A DNA stretch of 64,000 bases from Catalinimonas alkaloidigena (GCF_029504655.1 NZ_JAQFIL010000001.1:2361001-2425000); one strand, 5' to 3'. Shown: positions 10,201-19,543, counted from the first letter of the stretch. Notes: generated from the letters alone by a model not told the origin. Made by a program: numbers and translations.

Positions 10201-11278
10201 CAATTCCATCATCATAATAGCCATAGATTTCATTTTTTCTGATGATAAGACCGAAGTATTTTCCTCTCTGCGCACTAATACCATCCCCATCACTGGTAGC
10301 CCTGTTATCAGCACAGACATTATTTTCAATTAACCCACCTCTGACTTCATGCGTCCCATCGTAGGGAAAACCAGAAGATCGGATGTTCCAGCGAAATCCA
10401 GTGATAAAGTTATTGAGCAAAAAAGGAGAGACGACAGTCTTATTATTTCCATCATTTTTACCATAGTTGATGCCATGATGGGGACTGCCAATCCCCTCAA
10501 TTCTACAGTTGGCCACAACAGTATACTTACTACTTCCCATAATATATACCCCGGTTTCACCATTTCCTCTGACTTTAAGGTGCAGGTTATCAATGAGGAC
10601 GAAGTCTCGATCCTCTACCGTAAAGATATCTCTGGAGTCATGCTGCAGAACAGGTTTAGGGCCGTTACCATAAGCTGAGAAAGAGAGGTAGTTGTCAGCC
10701 GTACCGGACTTAGCAATAATGACAGAAGTATTGGCAAAGCTATCGCCTCTCTTCAAGAGGATATAGTCTCCGGGCTGGGCAAGGCTCTGGGCTTTATCAA
10801 TGGTACGAAGGGGAGCTTGTGGTGAGTTCCCTTTGAAGCCATCATTGCCTGAGGTAGAGACAAACCATTGATTGCCCTTCCCGTGATAGGCCCTGGCCTG
10901 ATTGTCAACAGAGAAATTATTGTAGGCAGGAAGCCTTCCACTACTACTACTGGCATCCGAGAGTTCGGGCCAGTGCAGCAGAGAGAACTCATCATCGGGG
11001 AGGACAAAATCGGTGAGCGAGAAGATGAGTTGATTGGATCCACTTCCTCCGAGAAGGCTTTTGATACGTGCAGCTCCACCGACCAGTCTGAAGCCATCGG
11101 CATTGGAAACATGTACATTCTCACTGAAGCTCACTTCTAAAAAGTTGCTTCTTCCATCTAATATTTTTGCACTGGTTATAGAAGGTTGTGCTAAACCTGA
11201 AATAGAAAGTTGAACCAGAAATATTAATGTTAATAATACTTTGTAGCTCTGTAAAATACGCTGCATATCAATTATCAT
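7235..11278 (-). CDS. Large secreted beta-helix protein with four PA14 domains and a type IX sorting tail
   Basis: The protein has 1347 residues: signal peptide (1-31), Ig-like domain (about 32-130), parallel beta-helix (about 135-590, ending DIGAYEY), a Pro/Glu/Asp linker, then PA14 domains as two A-B pairs (about 620-911 and 935-1226), and a C-terminal domain (about 1262-1347) with YPNPVHQKFTI and GKYILLLYSEG, typical of Por secretion tails. The PA14 units show the HYYEGSW start and SDDGS calcium-loop-like motifs, which in other proteins bind carbohydrate. It is probably exported by the type IX system and anchored to the surface. A polysaccharide-binding or polysaccharide-modifying role is inferred from the fold and the surrounding glycosyltransferase cluster. 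The start is ATG 11278; ATG 11266 is an alternative. Confidence 0.85.
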   Translation of the reverse strand: MIIDMQRILQSYKVLLTLIFLVQLSISGLAQPSITSAKILDGRSNFLEVSFSENVHVSNADGFRLVGGAARIKSLLGGSGSNQLIFSLTDFVLPDDEFSLLHWPELSDASSSSGRLPAYNNFSVDNQARAYHGKGNQWFVSTSGNDGFKGNSPQAPLRTIDKAQSLAQPGDYILLKRGDSFANTSVIIAKSGTADNYLSFSAYGNGPKPVLQHDSRDIFTVEDRDFVLIDNLHLKVRGNGETGVYIMGSSKYTVVANCRIEGIGSPHHGINYGKNDGNNKTVVSPFLLNNFITGFRWNIRSSGFPYDGTHEVRGGLIENNVCADNRATSDGDGISAQRGKYFGLIIRKNEIYGYYDDGIDLFSADNVIAEYNTVHSPLQPATSGQGIKAGGLTRADIIKGHQSTNITIRYNTVYNLYNKVNNDGSHNGIQTNSGSSGKVYGNVVYDVKGHGIVVSGPIQQWEVYNNTVVNAGDAGIRVWTDGSQDYNVKIYNNILQGKKGDIVVSTNTTKKNVDGKNNILLSGTASGNYSKGKDITAKINEILIDPSKDNYNVKNHSSIKDKGVAISEYTKDRMGTSINNLPDIGAYEYTNGEVVNIPESPESPEPDPSPDPEPVDLLSAVTVDNTTSGVIAHYYEGSWSATPNFKQLAPIKSELNDNFNIEARERNDEFGFFYTAFINVPEDGEYEFFTTSDDGSMLYIHDQLIVDNDGTHSSRERSGTIGLKKGLHPINLSFFEKSGGETLIVKIKTPSGDKRTIKDSELFVSNDDIPAQPEPEQPSLTKGVNYHYYEGDWKQIPDFSKLTAVKSGTLANFSLEPRQNDDYFAFRFEAMIQIDQAGKYTFFTNSDDGSQLFIDDALVVDNDGLRPAQEVAGTVTLDKGLHKITVSYFEGYGGETLDVWFQGPGINKQAIPNHLLYLKGSEPLPNPEPTDYHAPVTVDNTTSGVIAHYYEGSWSATPNFKQLAPIKSELNDNFNIEARERNDEFGFFYTAFINVPEDGEYEFFTTSDDGSMLYIHDQLIVDNDGTHSSRERSGTIGLKKGLHPINLSFFEKSGGETLIVKIKTPSGDKRTIKDSELFVSNDDIPAQPEPEQPSLTKGVNYHYYEGDWKQIPDFSKLTAVKSGTLANFSLEPRQNDDYFAFRFEAMIQIDQAGKYTFFTNSDDGSQLFIDDALVVDNDGLRPAQEVAGTVTLDKGLHKITVSYFEGYGGETLDVWFQGPGINKQAIPDNMLFTNTNLRTISSQKHLSTQAVTEVTTLNEELANNKLSVLAYPNPVHQKFTISANLFLSDISIALIDMQGHKVFSKSSSQLNNSFEVDLSGLQLQRGKYILLLYSEGKLIYKTNLLKQ
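7601..8475. repeat. PA14 pair repeat, copy 1 (about 875 bp)
   Basis: This stretch matches 8546-9420 at an offset of 945 bases (315 codons) with only a few substitutions seen by eye. It encodes the second A-B PA14 pair of the long beta-helix protein. Confidence 0.95.
8546..9420. repeat. PA14 pair repeat, copy 2 (about 875 bp)
   Basis: This is the partner of 7601-8475 and encodes the first A-B PA14 pair. The offset is a multiple of three, so the reading frame is kept. Confidence 0.95.
9655..11170. repeat. 1.5 kb direct repeat, copy 2
   Basis: This is the partner of 5521-7036. It covers the Ig-like domain and nearly all of the beta-helix of the long protein. Confidence 0.95.
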
Positions 11279-12027
11279 TTAGTAATACACTTCATTTGAA
11301 GAGATTACTATCAAGCAAAGAGCCATTAGCACAGATTTATTTAAGGGGAAATCTAAGGGCAGCTTTTAGCGATGCATGTTTTACAAGAGAGTAGTAAGCT
11401 TAAATGCTAGAAAGTAGGGGAATGAAGCATCAGAGGCTAGCTTCAATTACAGCTGATATTATTCATTCATAATAATGCTGTCTTATTCATTAACGTTAAG
11501 GAATATTATTACGCTGTAAGAATATAGAATAATTCATAACCAATTGTACAATAGCTTCAATCCCCCGAAAAAGTACTATTAAGCAAAAGGGTTTGGTATA
11601 ATCTTAAAATGATAAACTCATTAAAAGAAGATTTTCAGTTTGAAATGGCTCTTATAGGAGAAATAGAAAGGACTAAGTAGTGAATGATGTATACTTTGAT
11701 TTTTTATAATTATAACAGCTAAAAGAATAATTATTTAAATACTCATAAATTCATTGTCTAAATTGATAAAATTTTATAGTAATAAAATAATATTTTTTGT
11801 TATTTTTTTGTTATTTTTTATATTTATCAGTGTCAACTAATACAATTGAAGATAAAAAGCATATTTTAAGTATTTGATGAAATTTTATAAATAAAAAGTT
11901 ATGTTAGTGAACTAAACCCCTTCATTTGTATAATTAGAATTAATTCTTCACAGAGAAAATAGGCCTGCTGAGACTGTTCACTTGAAAATATTTCTGTAGC
12001 ATAATATAATCCATTAACTCTTCGAAA
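11279..12027. other. AT-rich intergenic stretch without a recognisable gene
   Basis: I see no supported gene in these 750 bases. It must hold the promoter of the long beta-helix gene. ATTCATTAACGTTAAGGAAT at 11485-11504 is a near-palindrome with one mismatched pair, centred on TTAACGTTAA, and could be a protein-binding site. A 23-codon ATG frame at 11609-11680 resembles nothing known. The right part (11690-11900) is very AT-rich. Confidence 0.5.
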
Positions 12028-13317
12028 ATGAAAAGCTTTTTCTCAAACTACCTGCTTAGATATAATTATTTATTTAAAGCGAGGCTAAAGGCAATTAAAA
12101 CACTTCATTAAACCGATGCGCTCAAATTGCAAGAGCTAAGTAATGTCCGGTTTCTAAGACTGCTCAATAAGGCATATTCACAGTCAGCTTTTTACAAAAA
12201 ATATTATGATGACTATGGAATAGATATACAGAAAATCAAGAGTTTAGATGACCTGAATATCCTTCCGGTAATTAGAAAGGAGCATATCAGGAAGTATTGC
12301 AATGAGTTTTTAACCTCCGGAAAATCTTTTTTAACTAAAGGTTATACCAGTGGTACCTCTGGCACACCATTGACAGTATTCCGTAATTACGGTGCTGTGA
12401 TAGAGGAAAACGCATACTTATGGGCGTAAAGGAGTCTTGTTGGACATGAACCAGGGATGAGAGCGATCTCTCTAAGAGGAGATTTAGATGCTTTAAACAG
12501 AGAATGTTTTGATAAATTTACCAATACACTCTATTTATCAAGCTTCAGTTTAAAGGAGAGAAACGCACAGTGGTATTATGAGAAAATCAAAGTATTCAGG
12601 CCCAATGCGATCTATGCCTATCCCAGCTCTATGGAAACCTTGTGTAATATGTTTCAATCTATCAATAAATCATTTCCGGTTAACTATGTGTTCACATCTT
12701 CAGAGACTTTATATGAATTTCAAAGAAATAAAATAAGCCAAGTTTTTTGTAGTAAAGTATATGATTGGTACGGAAATGCAGAAAGAACTATTGCATTGGA
12801 ACAAATTGAGCAACAAAAATATTATGAAGCTCCACTCTATTCAATTAATCAATATGAAGATAATCGGATACTGACAACTGGACTCATTAACGATCACTTC
12901 CCATTGATAAGGTATGAAGCGGATGATGTAATCAATTTCGGTTATGATGAAAATAGTCATAAAAGTAATATTCTGGGGATAGAAGGCAGAAAAGATGATC
13001 TACTCACATTTTATGATGGTACTAAGGTGGGACGTATGAGCGGAGCCCTAAAGGGTGTAGAAAATATTAAGTTTACACAACTTGTTCAATCAAATCCAAA
13101 TTCATTTATCGTAAACGTAGTGCCATGCAAAAACTTTACGCATGAAGATCAAAACCTTTTAAGAGCCAAAATAAGTAGTAAGGTAGGGGAGATCCCATTT
13201 GAAATAAAACTAGTTGATGAAAACGAAATCATCCAAACGAAAGCTGGTAAGTATAAATTGATTGTCAATAAGTGTAAAAATGAAATTAGCAATTCATTGA
13301 CTGCTACCTTCAGTTGA
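12028..13317 (+). pseudogene. Decayed capK-like adenylate-forming enzyme gene with two in-frame TAA codons
   Basis: From ATG 12028 a single frame of 430 codons matches the intact CapK-like protein at 1794-3080 along its whole length. TAA codons interrupt it at 12109-12111 and 12427-12429. No frameshift is present. All core motifs survive: TSGTSGTP, YGNAE, RYEADD, EGRKDD and KAGKYK. At the second stop the intact copy has W-C-H-R and this copy has W-A-stop-R. The preserved motifs suggest recent inactivation after an earlier duplication. The fragment after the second stop (from ATG 12457) lacks the phosphate-binding loop and is unlikely to work alone. Confidence 0.85.
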
Positions 13318-13868
13318 TGAATTTTTTGTTCTACAACCACCATCTTTTGAATATAATTAGAGGAAAGCGCTCGTTTTTTTACTCATAGCAAATGTTTGCG
13401 TGCTAATCCTTGATTCCTATGGATTAAATAATGGTCCATCCTATAATTCATTTAAGTATCACGTTAATAATAATATTTTTAGAGCTGATCAATAATAAGC
13501 AGCAATAAAAATAATTAATACAACTTTTATTGGACTTATAATTAGCGAAACGACTTATGCGATCATTGACAATTATCACTATTTTCAAAATGATGCACTA
13601 TTGTTATCATTCTTATAAAACACAAAAAAGAGAAACCCAGCATTAGATAATTGTCTGCAATTTTTTTGAGTAGTTATATCTAGATTAATTATTCTTTTTG
13701 TCTCTAACCCACATGAAATTTCAAAAAAATTCTTAGATAAAGCATAATTGTATTCCTTTCATATTTTTTGCATTAAGTTAAGAAGTAGGACTAAAACATG
13801 TTTTCGAATCGTATGGCTAAGATTTTGAGAAATGATTCTTGGTCAAGTCAAATTACAAATACGAAAAC
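13318..13868. other. AT-rich intergenic stretch without a recognisable gene
   Basis: These 550 bases separate the capK pseudogene from the forward beta-helix gene. I see no coding frame, RNA gene or clear terminator. It presumably contains the promoter of the downstream gene, but I cannot place a convincing -33/-7 pair. Confidence 0.5.
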
Positions 13869-16800
13869 ATGAGAAAAGAATTTACTACACTTCGGTTAAC
13901 AATATTTTTTTTATTTTTTAGCTTTTCTGTCTATGCTCAAACTACTTATTATGTATCAAACTCGGGAAATGATAGTAATAGTGGGACATCAACTTCCTCA
14001 GCATGGAAAACAGTAAGAAAAGTGAATGACGCTAATTTGCGTCCAGGTGACAAGGTGTTATTCAATAGAGGTGATCGCTGGAATGAAGAACTTTTACCTG
14101 GCACAAGTGGATCATCTGGAAGGTTGATTACTTTTGGCGCTTATGGCTCGGGCAACATGCCTATTATCAGTCCTAGAGGAGGAGATTATGCGATTAACAT
14201 AAGGATTAAAAGCTATATCAGAGTTGAAAACATCCATGCAATTGCTCCTCCGGGTAGAAGTGGTATAGCTGTAAGAGGTAATGCAGTTGGTAACGAAATT
14301 TTTAACTGTAAAGTGCAAGGTAGTGACGGTAATAGCGGGATTGTTTATGCCGGTTTGTTAGAAGGTGGAATGAGTAGTGCTACAAAAGTAGTTGGAAATG
14401 AGGTTTCAGGTTTTTTCCAGTGTATATATGGTCATGGGGGGATGAGAGTTGGAGGAATAGTAGAAAATAATACTGTATCGAATGCCACTGATGATGGTAT
14501 TGTTGCTAGATACGGAGACTTCAATGGCCTTGTAATTAGGAATAATAAGATCACAAAATGGAGAGATGATGGTATCGATCTTTTTGGCGGTAATGATATT
14601 ATAATAGAATATAATGATATTTCCACACTTCCATCAGGGTCTATAGTTGCAGGAAATGGTATTAAAGCAGGTGCAGGCAGAGTTACCAGCGAAGATGTAA
14701 TTGTTAGATATAATAAAGTATATAATCTCAGACATTCATCTTCAAGCTTACAGGTTGGTATCACTACGAATGGAGGTGATAAAATGAAAATTTACGGGAA
14801 CCTGATATACGACGTAAAAGGTGAAGCCATTTCAATACCCTCTTCAAGTACAGATATAGATATATACAACAATACAGCATTGAGCCTTGAGAAACAGGCT
14901 GTTTACATTGGCAATACGAGTGGTATATCTTTAAAGAATAATATTTTATGGGGGCGAAACGGTGATCTCAATGTTAATACTTCAATAAGTGCCAGTAGTA
15001 ATTTGCTAATCTCAGGAACAAGCGAAAGTCGTTACAATAGCAGTGGAGACGTAAGAGCCTCGGCTTCCGAAGTTTTCTCAAATCACGGCTCTGATAATTA
15101 TAAGCTAAAATCTAGCTCTCCCGCAATTGATCAGGGTATCAATATTTCTGGCTTTGCTGAAGGCATTGCTGGTGTATCTATTTCTGGGAAAACAGATATA
15201 GGTGCTTTTCAGTACGGAAGCGCTTCAAATACTACGGACAATCCTCCAACGGTCAGTTTAGGTGCTGATAAAACATATACGTTACCGCAAAACCAAATTG
15301 TAATTGATGCCAATGTAAATGATGATGGCAGAATCTCATCTTATGATTGGAATAAAACATCAGGACCCGGCGTAAGTATGAATGAAGACGGGTATGAAAA
15401 ACTTACTCTTACAAATTTATCTGTTGGAACCTATAAGTTTAAACTTTCTGTAGAAGATGACAAGGGGCAGGATGGATCAGATGAAATTACTATCACTGTA
15501 AATAGCTCTGATAGTGGAGAACCTACCCCTGATCCGGAACCAGTAGATGATGTGGCAAATGGTCTGAATTATGAATACTATGAAGGCTCTTGGAGAAGCA
15601 TTCCGAACTTTGATAATATGCAAGCTAAGAAAACAGGTACCGTTTCAAATTTCTCACTTGATCCTAGAAACAGGGATGAAAACTTTGGTTTTGCTTATAA
15701 GGGTTATATAAAGATAGAAAATAGCGGAAGTTATACCTTCTACACTAGCTCAGATGATGGAAGTGAGTTGTATATCAACGATTCAAAAATCGTAGACAAT
15801 GATGGAGTGCATCCCGCAAGAGAAAGATCAGGTACTGTAAATCTTTCTTCCGGATATCATGAAATTGAAGTCATGTTTTTTGAAAGAACTGCGGGTCAGG
15901 TATTAGAAGTTAGATATAGTGGCCCCGGTATTTCCAAGCGATTGATTCCTTCTAATGTGTTATTTAGAGAAGAAGGTGATGAAGATCCTACACCTGAACC
16001 AGCACCTGAACCAGGAGATGATGTAGCTAACGGATTAAATTATGAATATTATGAAGGTAGCTGGACAAACATTCCTAACTTTGATAATATGCAGGCCCGG
16101 AAGACAGGCACCGTTTCAAATTTCTCACTTGATCCTAGAAACAGGGAAGAAAACTTTGGTTTTGCATATAAGGGCTATATAAAGGTAGAAAATAGTGGAA
16201 GTTATACTTTCTATACTACTTCAGACGATGGAAGCGAATTATTTATTAATGGATCAAAAGTCGTAGATAACGATGGAACGCATGGTCCTCGTGAGCGTTC
16301 CGGTTCAATTTCCCTCTCTTCTGGATATCATGCAATAGAAGTGATGTTCTTTGAAAGAACAAGAGGACAAGTTTTAGAAGTTAGGTATAGCGGTCCTGGA
16401 GTTTCGAAAAAATTGATTCCTTCAAATGTATTATTTAGAGAAGTGGATAGCGCTCCTAGTCCAGCACCTGAACCAGGGGATGATGTAGCCAACGGATTAA
16501 ATTATGAATATTATGAAGGTAGTTGGTCAAATATTCCGAATTACGACAATATGCAGGCTCGTAAAACAGGAACAGTTTCAAATTTTACACTTTCGCCAAG
16601 AGAGAGAGGAGAACGATTTGGCTTTGCTTACAAAGGCTTCATAAAGATAGAAAATAGCGGAAGTTATACCTTCTATACTACGTCAGATGATGGTAGTGAA
16701 CTATACATCAATGGGTCTAAGGTTGTTGATAATGATGGTACGCATGGCCCACGCGAGCGATCTGGTTCTATAACCCTTAGTTCAGGTTATCATGCGATAG

Positions 16801-17255
16801 AAGTTGACTTTTTTGAAAATGTATCGGGTCAGGTATTAGAAGTTAGATATAGTGGTCCTGGTACTTCAAAAAGACTAATTCCATCTAATGTACTGTATAC
16901 CAATAGTCCTGAAAATGCAAGAGTTAGTACTTCTGCGAAAAGCAAGACAACAGCAATTGAGTCACTTGATGATGAACTTGCCAGCGAAGTACATGAGGAT
17001 GAAATAATAAGTATCTATCCCGTCCCTTTTGATGAATACATCAATATTGAACTAAGTTCAAGCACGAATTCTGAGTATGAAATAAGCCTATTTAATATTA
17101 CTGGAAGCGCTGTATTTCAAGAAACATTTACCTTGAGTGCAGGGTATCAGGGATTAAAACTAGAAACATACAACATTGATACCCCTGGTATTTATATTTT
17201 AAGTATCTATCAAAATGGGGAACTGGTTGATAGTAGAAGAGTTGTAAAACAATAA
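13869..17255 (+). CDS. Secreted beta-helix protein with PKD-like domain, three PA14 domains and a type IX sorting tail
   Basis: The start is placed at ATG 13869 (MRKEFTTLRL), which gives a clean signal peptide ending at VYAQ; an in-frame TTG at 13839 would only add ten charged residues. The order is: signal peptide, TTYYVSNSGNDSNSG entry strand, parallel beta-helix (about 25-455, ending DIGAFQYG), a PKD-like domain (about 465-545), three PA14 domains beginning near residues 560, 717 and 871 (each with NYEYYEGSW and SDDGSEL), and a C-terminal sorting domain with YPVPFDEYINIEL and GIYILSIYQNG. It is a diverged relative of the two reverse-strand beta-helix proteins. A surface role on the polysaccharide made by this locus is inferred; no lyase catalytic triad was identified. 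Confidence 0.85.
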   Translation: MRKEFTTLRLTIFFLFFSFSVYAQTTYYVSNSGNDSNSGTSTSSAWKTVRKVNDANLRPGDKVLFNRGDRWNEELLPGTSGSSGRLITFGAYGSGNMPIISPRGGDYAINIRIKSYIRVENIHAIAPPGRSGIAVRGNAVGNEIFNCKVQGSDGNSGIVYAGLLEGGMSSATKVVGNEVSGFFQCIYGHGGMRVGGIVENNTVSNATDDGIVARYGDFNGLVIRNNKITKWRDDGIDLFGGNDIIIEYNDISTLPSGSIVAGNGIKAGAGRVTSEDVIVRYNKVYNLRHSSSSLQVGITTNGGDKMKIYGNLIYDVKGEAISIPSSSTDIDIYNNTALSLEKQAVYIGNTSGISLKNNILWGRNGDLNVNTSISASSNLLISGTSESRYNSSGDVRASASEVFSNHGSDNYKLKSSSPAIDQGINISGFAEGIAGVSISGKTDIGAFQYGSASNTTDNPPTVSLGADKTYTLPQNQIVIDANVNDDGRISSYDWNKTSGPGVSMNEDGYEKLTLTNLSVGTYKFKLSVEDDKGQDGSDEITITVNSSDSGEPTPDPEPVDDVANGLNYEYYEGSWRSIPNFDNMQAKKTGTVSNFSLDPRNRDENFGFAYKGYIKIENSGSYTFYTSSDDGSELYINDSKIVDNDGVHPARERSGTVNLSSGYHEIEVMFFERTAGQVLEVRYSGPGISKRLIPSNVLFREEGDEDPTPEPAPEPGDDVANGLNYEYYEGSWTNIPNFDNMQARKTGTVSNFSLDPRNREENFGFAYKGYIKVENSGSYTFYTTSDDGSELFINGSKVVDNDGTHGPRERSGSISLSSGYHAIEVMFFERTRGQVLEVRYSGPGVSKKLIPSNVLFREVDSAPSPAPEPGDDVANGLNYEYYEGSWSNIPNYDNMQARKTGTVSNFTLSPRERGERFGFAYKGFIKIENSGSYTFYTTSDDGSELYINGSKVVDNDGTHGPRERSGSITLSSGYHAIEVDFFENVSGQVLEVRYSGPGTSKRLIPSNVLYTNSPENARVSTSAKSKTTAIESLDDELASEVHEDEIISIYPVPFDEYINIELSSSTNSEYEISLFNITGSAVFQETFTLSAGYQGLKLETYNIDTPGIYILSIYQNGELVDSRRVVKQ

Positions 17256-17267
17256 ATTTTATGGATG

Positions 17268-17303
17268 AAAAAAAGCGGTAGGAATAACCTTACCGCTTTT
17301 TTT
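17268..17303. terminator. Bidirectional terminator between convergent genes
   Basis: AAAAGCGGTA (17271-17280) pairs with TACCGCTTTT (17291-17300) around a 10-base loop. A-rich and T-rich flanks on both sides allow it to serve the beta-helix gene and the opposite glycosyltransferase gene. Confidence 0.85.
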
Positions 17304-17329
17304 ATGTCAACTGAGTAAGTCAAATGTAT

Positions 17330-18568
17330 TTATTTGGTAATAGTAGTTTTAGCTTCTTTTTTTGAGTACTTCGGGATTTTTTTTGAACGCAGCTCACTGA
17401 TAAAATTTATGATGTTCTGTGATTGAACATGGTAATCAAAATTGTTTGAAGCTATTTCATATCCATTTTCACTAATTCTTTTTGCCAGATTGACATCTGA
17501 TAACACTTTAATCAGGTTAGAGGCTAGTGCCTCTTTATCATTTGGATCTGACAACAAAGCGGATATTTCATGCGTTAAATAGTTTTTTAATTCGCCTGTA
17601 GAAGTGGTTACTACTGGAGAACCAGAAGCTAGGTATTCAGCGGTTTTACTGGGAAAACAGTATTCAGCCTGAATGCTATCAGGCTTGTATAACATAAGAG
17701 CACTGGCATTCCTGAAGATTGAAACCAATTTTTTCCGGCTTATAAAACCCGTAAAAATAACTTTATCCTGAATTTTTAATTCTTTAATGATTTCATCTGC
17801 TTTTTCTTTGGTTTGTTGCCTTTGTGCTTTACCGATAATATAAAACTTTAGTTCAGGAAATTTTCGACTGGCTTGAGCAAAAGCTTCAAGTTGGGTATAC
17901 AAACCATCTTTATCCTGAGAAAGGTTACCTGCATAGGCTACATAGGACTCCTTATTGGCTGGTATACTTGTAAATTCCTGACAATCAACTAGTACTGGTA
18001 TTAATGCATAAGATACTTTGTCTCCAATTTGTTCCTCATAAAAACTTTTTAGATTATTAGAAATAACAATCAAGCCATCATACAATGAAATTAGTCTTTT
18101 AATGTAGAACTTTTGAAACCAGCGACTACTCCTAATTGACCCACTTGTATTAAATACAAATGGGTATTCATTGCATTCTGTTAGATATACTAATTTGGAA
18201 ATGTTTGCTATAAATCTGAAAAAAAGTATGTGAAAAGGTTCAGTGCTGATAAGTATTAAAGCATGGCTGTGTCTTCTGTCTCTAAATAATTGGATGCCTG
18301 CATTGAATACTCCCCAAATATCGTGTAACCTTCTTCCAATGAAGCTTGTACTTCTTTTAGTGCGGTTTGCAGTATAATGGTAAGTGATGCCTTCATTGTG
18401 ACCTTTTACTTTATCATTTTTAAGGTAACTATTTTCGGAAGGAGGTATAGGTATAAAAATGTCTACCTCATGGCCTGCTTCTACCATACCTTTGGCATAC
18501 AGATGAACCCGGTTTGTGGAAGCAAACCCTATGGGATAGGGTTGTTTTAATACTATCTTTATTCTCAT
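17330..18568 (-). CDS. Glycosyltransferase family 4
   Basis: This 412-residue GT-B enzyme has an acceptor half with an N-terminal KQPYPIGFASTNRVHLYAKGM. The donor half holds VAYAGNLSQDKDG, KVIFTGFISRKKLVSIFRNA and PSKTAEYLASGSPVVTTSTGE. The KTAEYLASG form of the donor-site motif resembles WbuB-like enzymes. It is the last gene of a reverse operon: polymerase, flippase, sulfotransferase, then this gene, with a 33-base gap before it and a terminator after it. The sugar and acceptor are unknown. Confidence 0.82.
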   Translation of the reverse strand: MRIKIVLKQPYPIGFASTNRVHLYAKGMVEAGHEVDIFIPIPPSENSYLKNDKVKGHNEGITYHYTANRTKRSTSFIGRRLHDIWGVFNAGIQLFRDRRHSHALILISTEPFHILFFRFIANISKLVYLTECNEYPFVFNTSGSIRSSRWFQKFYIKRLISLYDGLIVISNNLKSFYEEQIGDKVSYALIPVLVDCQEFTSIPANKESYVAYAGNLSQDKDGLYTQLEAFAQASRKFPELKFYIIGKAQRQQTKEKADEIIKELKIQDKVIFTGFISRKKLVSIFRNASALMLYKPDSIQAEYCFPSKTAEYLASGSPVVTTSTGELKNYLTHEISALLSDPNDKEALASNLIKVLSDVNLAKRISENGYEIASNNFDYHVQSQNIINFISELRSKKIPKYSKKEAKTTITK

Positions 18569-18601
18569 TTTTATTAAGTCTAATCAAGTAAATCACGAAA
18601 G

Positions 18602-19537
18602 TTATATACTATACTTTTCAGAAAGTTGGGTTATAGTTTCAAACTCATCATCACTGAGGCTTTTTTTCCAGTTATTGTCAATTCGGATGTTTAGCTCTCC
18701 TCTATAGCGCATTGGGTTACCTTCTACCAGATGGTAATCTCTTGTATTGATTTGATAATCTAATGAGGGCAGTTCTATACCTAAAAAGTTAGCTATCTTT
18801 TTTCTTAATAATGAAGGGTTCTCGCACAAGTCTTCATAAATAACATCCATGTAATTTATACTAGGATTGTTTTCTATGATTTTATACACTGTTTTATAGA
18901 AACCATATCTTGCCTTAAGGCTGTTTTCGGGGGACAAGCCTCGCTTAATATAAGAGTTAGCAAAACGTAGTGAGTCTCTCTTGTTTACAATAAGGTAGGT
19001 GTCCTCAGGTCTATAGGTATGCAGAAAAGGAAAGCGCGCTATGTCTTTACTTGAGTCCACTACGAATTGTTTTCCAGTAACTTTCTCAATGGCGTCAAAA
19101 AGTTTCCAATTATTTTTAATTCTGCCAAGTTGAGACTGATAAATGAGCTTGGCTAGCCAATGCAAATTAGGATGAGCAAGACTTTTTTTGTACAAGCCAT
19201 TGTATGCATAGTCTTTGGTTGTCATTTTATAAGTTGCCTCATGACCAATTAACATACTAATGGGAAACCTGTCAGGTTGTGCAAAAATGTCGAAACCTGC
19301 CTCGGCACTTAATTCTTCAACAACCTGTGTCCAGACTTCGCATTGATCAAATGGGTTAAGGCAACTACAAATATTTTGATTTTCAACAGATTTTTCTGCT
19401 AAGTTTTTGTGTGCAAGTTGCCAGGGAAGTCTTCTGACTTCTCCAGTAGAAAAAACGCCAGGGATAGACCCAATCAGTAGGTCTAAGAGTGTCGAACCTG
19501 AATGACCGGTGGATATTATATATACTAATTTTGACAT
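18602..19537 (-). CDS. Sulfotransferase family protein
   Basis: The 311-residue protein begins with STGHSGSTLLDLLIGS, which matches the 5'-phosphosulfate-binding loop of PAPS-dependent sulfotransferases. A later NKRDSLRFANSYIKRG segment fits the 3'-phosphate-binding region, and VVDSSKDIARF matches a conserved core strand. It would transfer sulfate from PAPS to a hydroxyl or amine, probably on the polysaccharide or its lipid-linked precursor. It starts 6 bases after the flippase gene and is followed at 33 bases by a glycosyltransferase, so it is embedded in the assembly operon. This position makes a polysaccharide acceptor more likely than a protein acceptor. Confidence 0.82.
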   Translation of the reverse strand: MSKLVYIISTGHSGSTLLDLLIGSIPGVFSTGEVRRLPWQLAHKNLAEKSVENQNICSCLNPFDQCEVWTQVVEELSAEAGFDIFAQPDRFPISMLIGHEATYKMTTKDYAYNGLYKKSLAHPNLHWLAKLIYQSQLGRIKNNWKLFDAIEKVTGKQFVVDSSKDIARFPFLHTYRPEDTYLIVNKRDSLRFANSYIKRGLSPENSLKARYGFYKTVYKIIENNPSINYMDVIYEDLCENPSLLRKKIANFLGIELPSLDYQINTRDYHLVEGNPMRYRGELNIRIDNNWKKSLSDDEFETITQLSEKYSI

Positions 19538-19543
19538 AAGTTA

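Noticed and set aside
5450..11278. Many identical overlapping open frames on both strands inside the two beta-helix genes
   Set aside because: They are shadow frames that repeat only because the DNA is duplicated; they have no start context or family resemblance.
11485..11504. Near-palindrome centred on TTAACGTTAA as an operator
   Set aside because: It is a single copy with one mismatched pair and no nearby regulator, so it is listed only as part of the intergenic note.
11609..11680. 23-codon open frame in the intergenic region
   Set aside because: It is short, has no ribosome binding site or recognised similarity, and lies in AT-rich DNA where such frames are common.
12028..13317. Programmed readthrough of the two TAA codons in the second capK-like gene
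   Set aside because: Two separate TAA codons without a recognisable recoding element, next to an intact paralogue, are better explained by gene decay.
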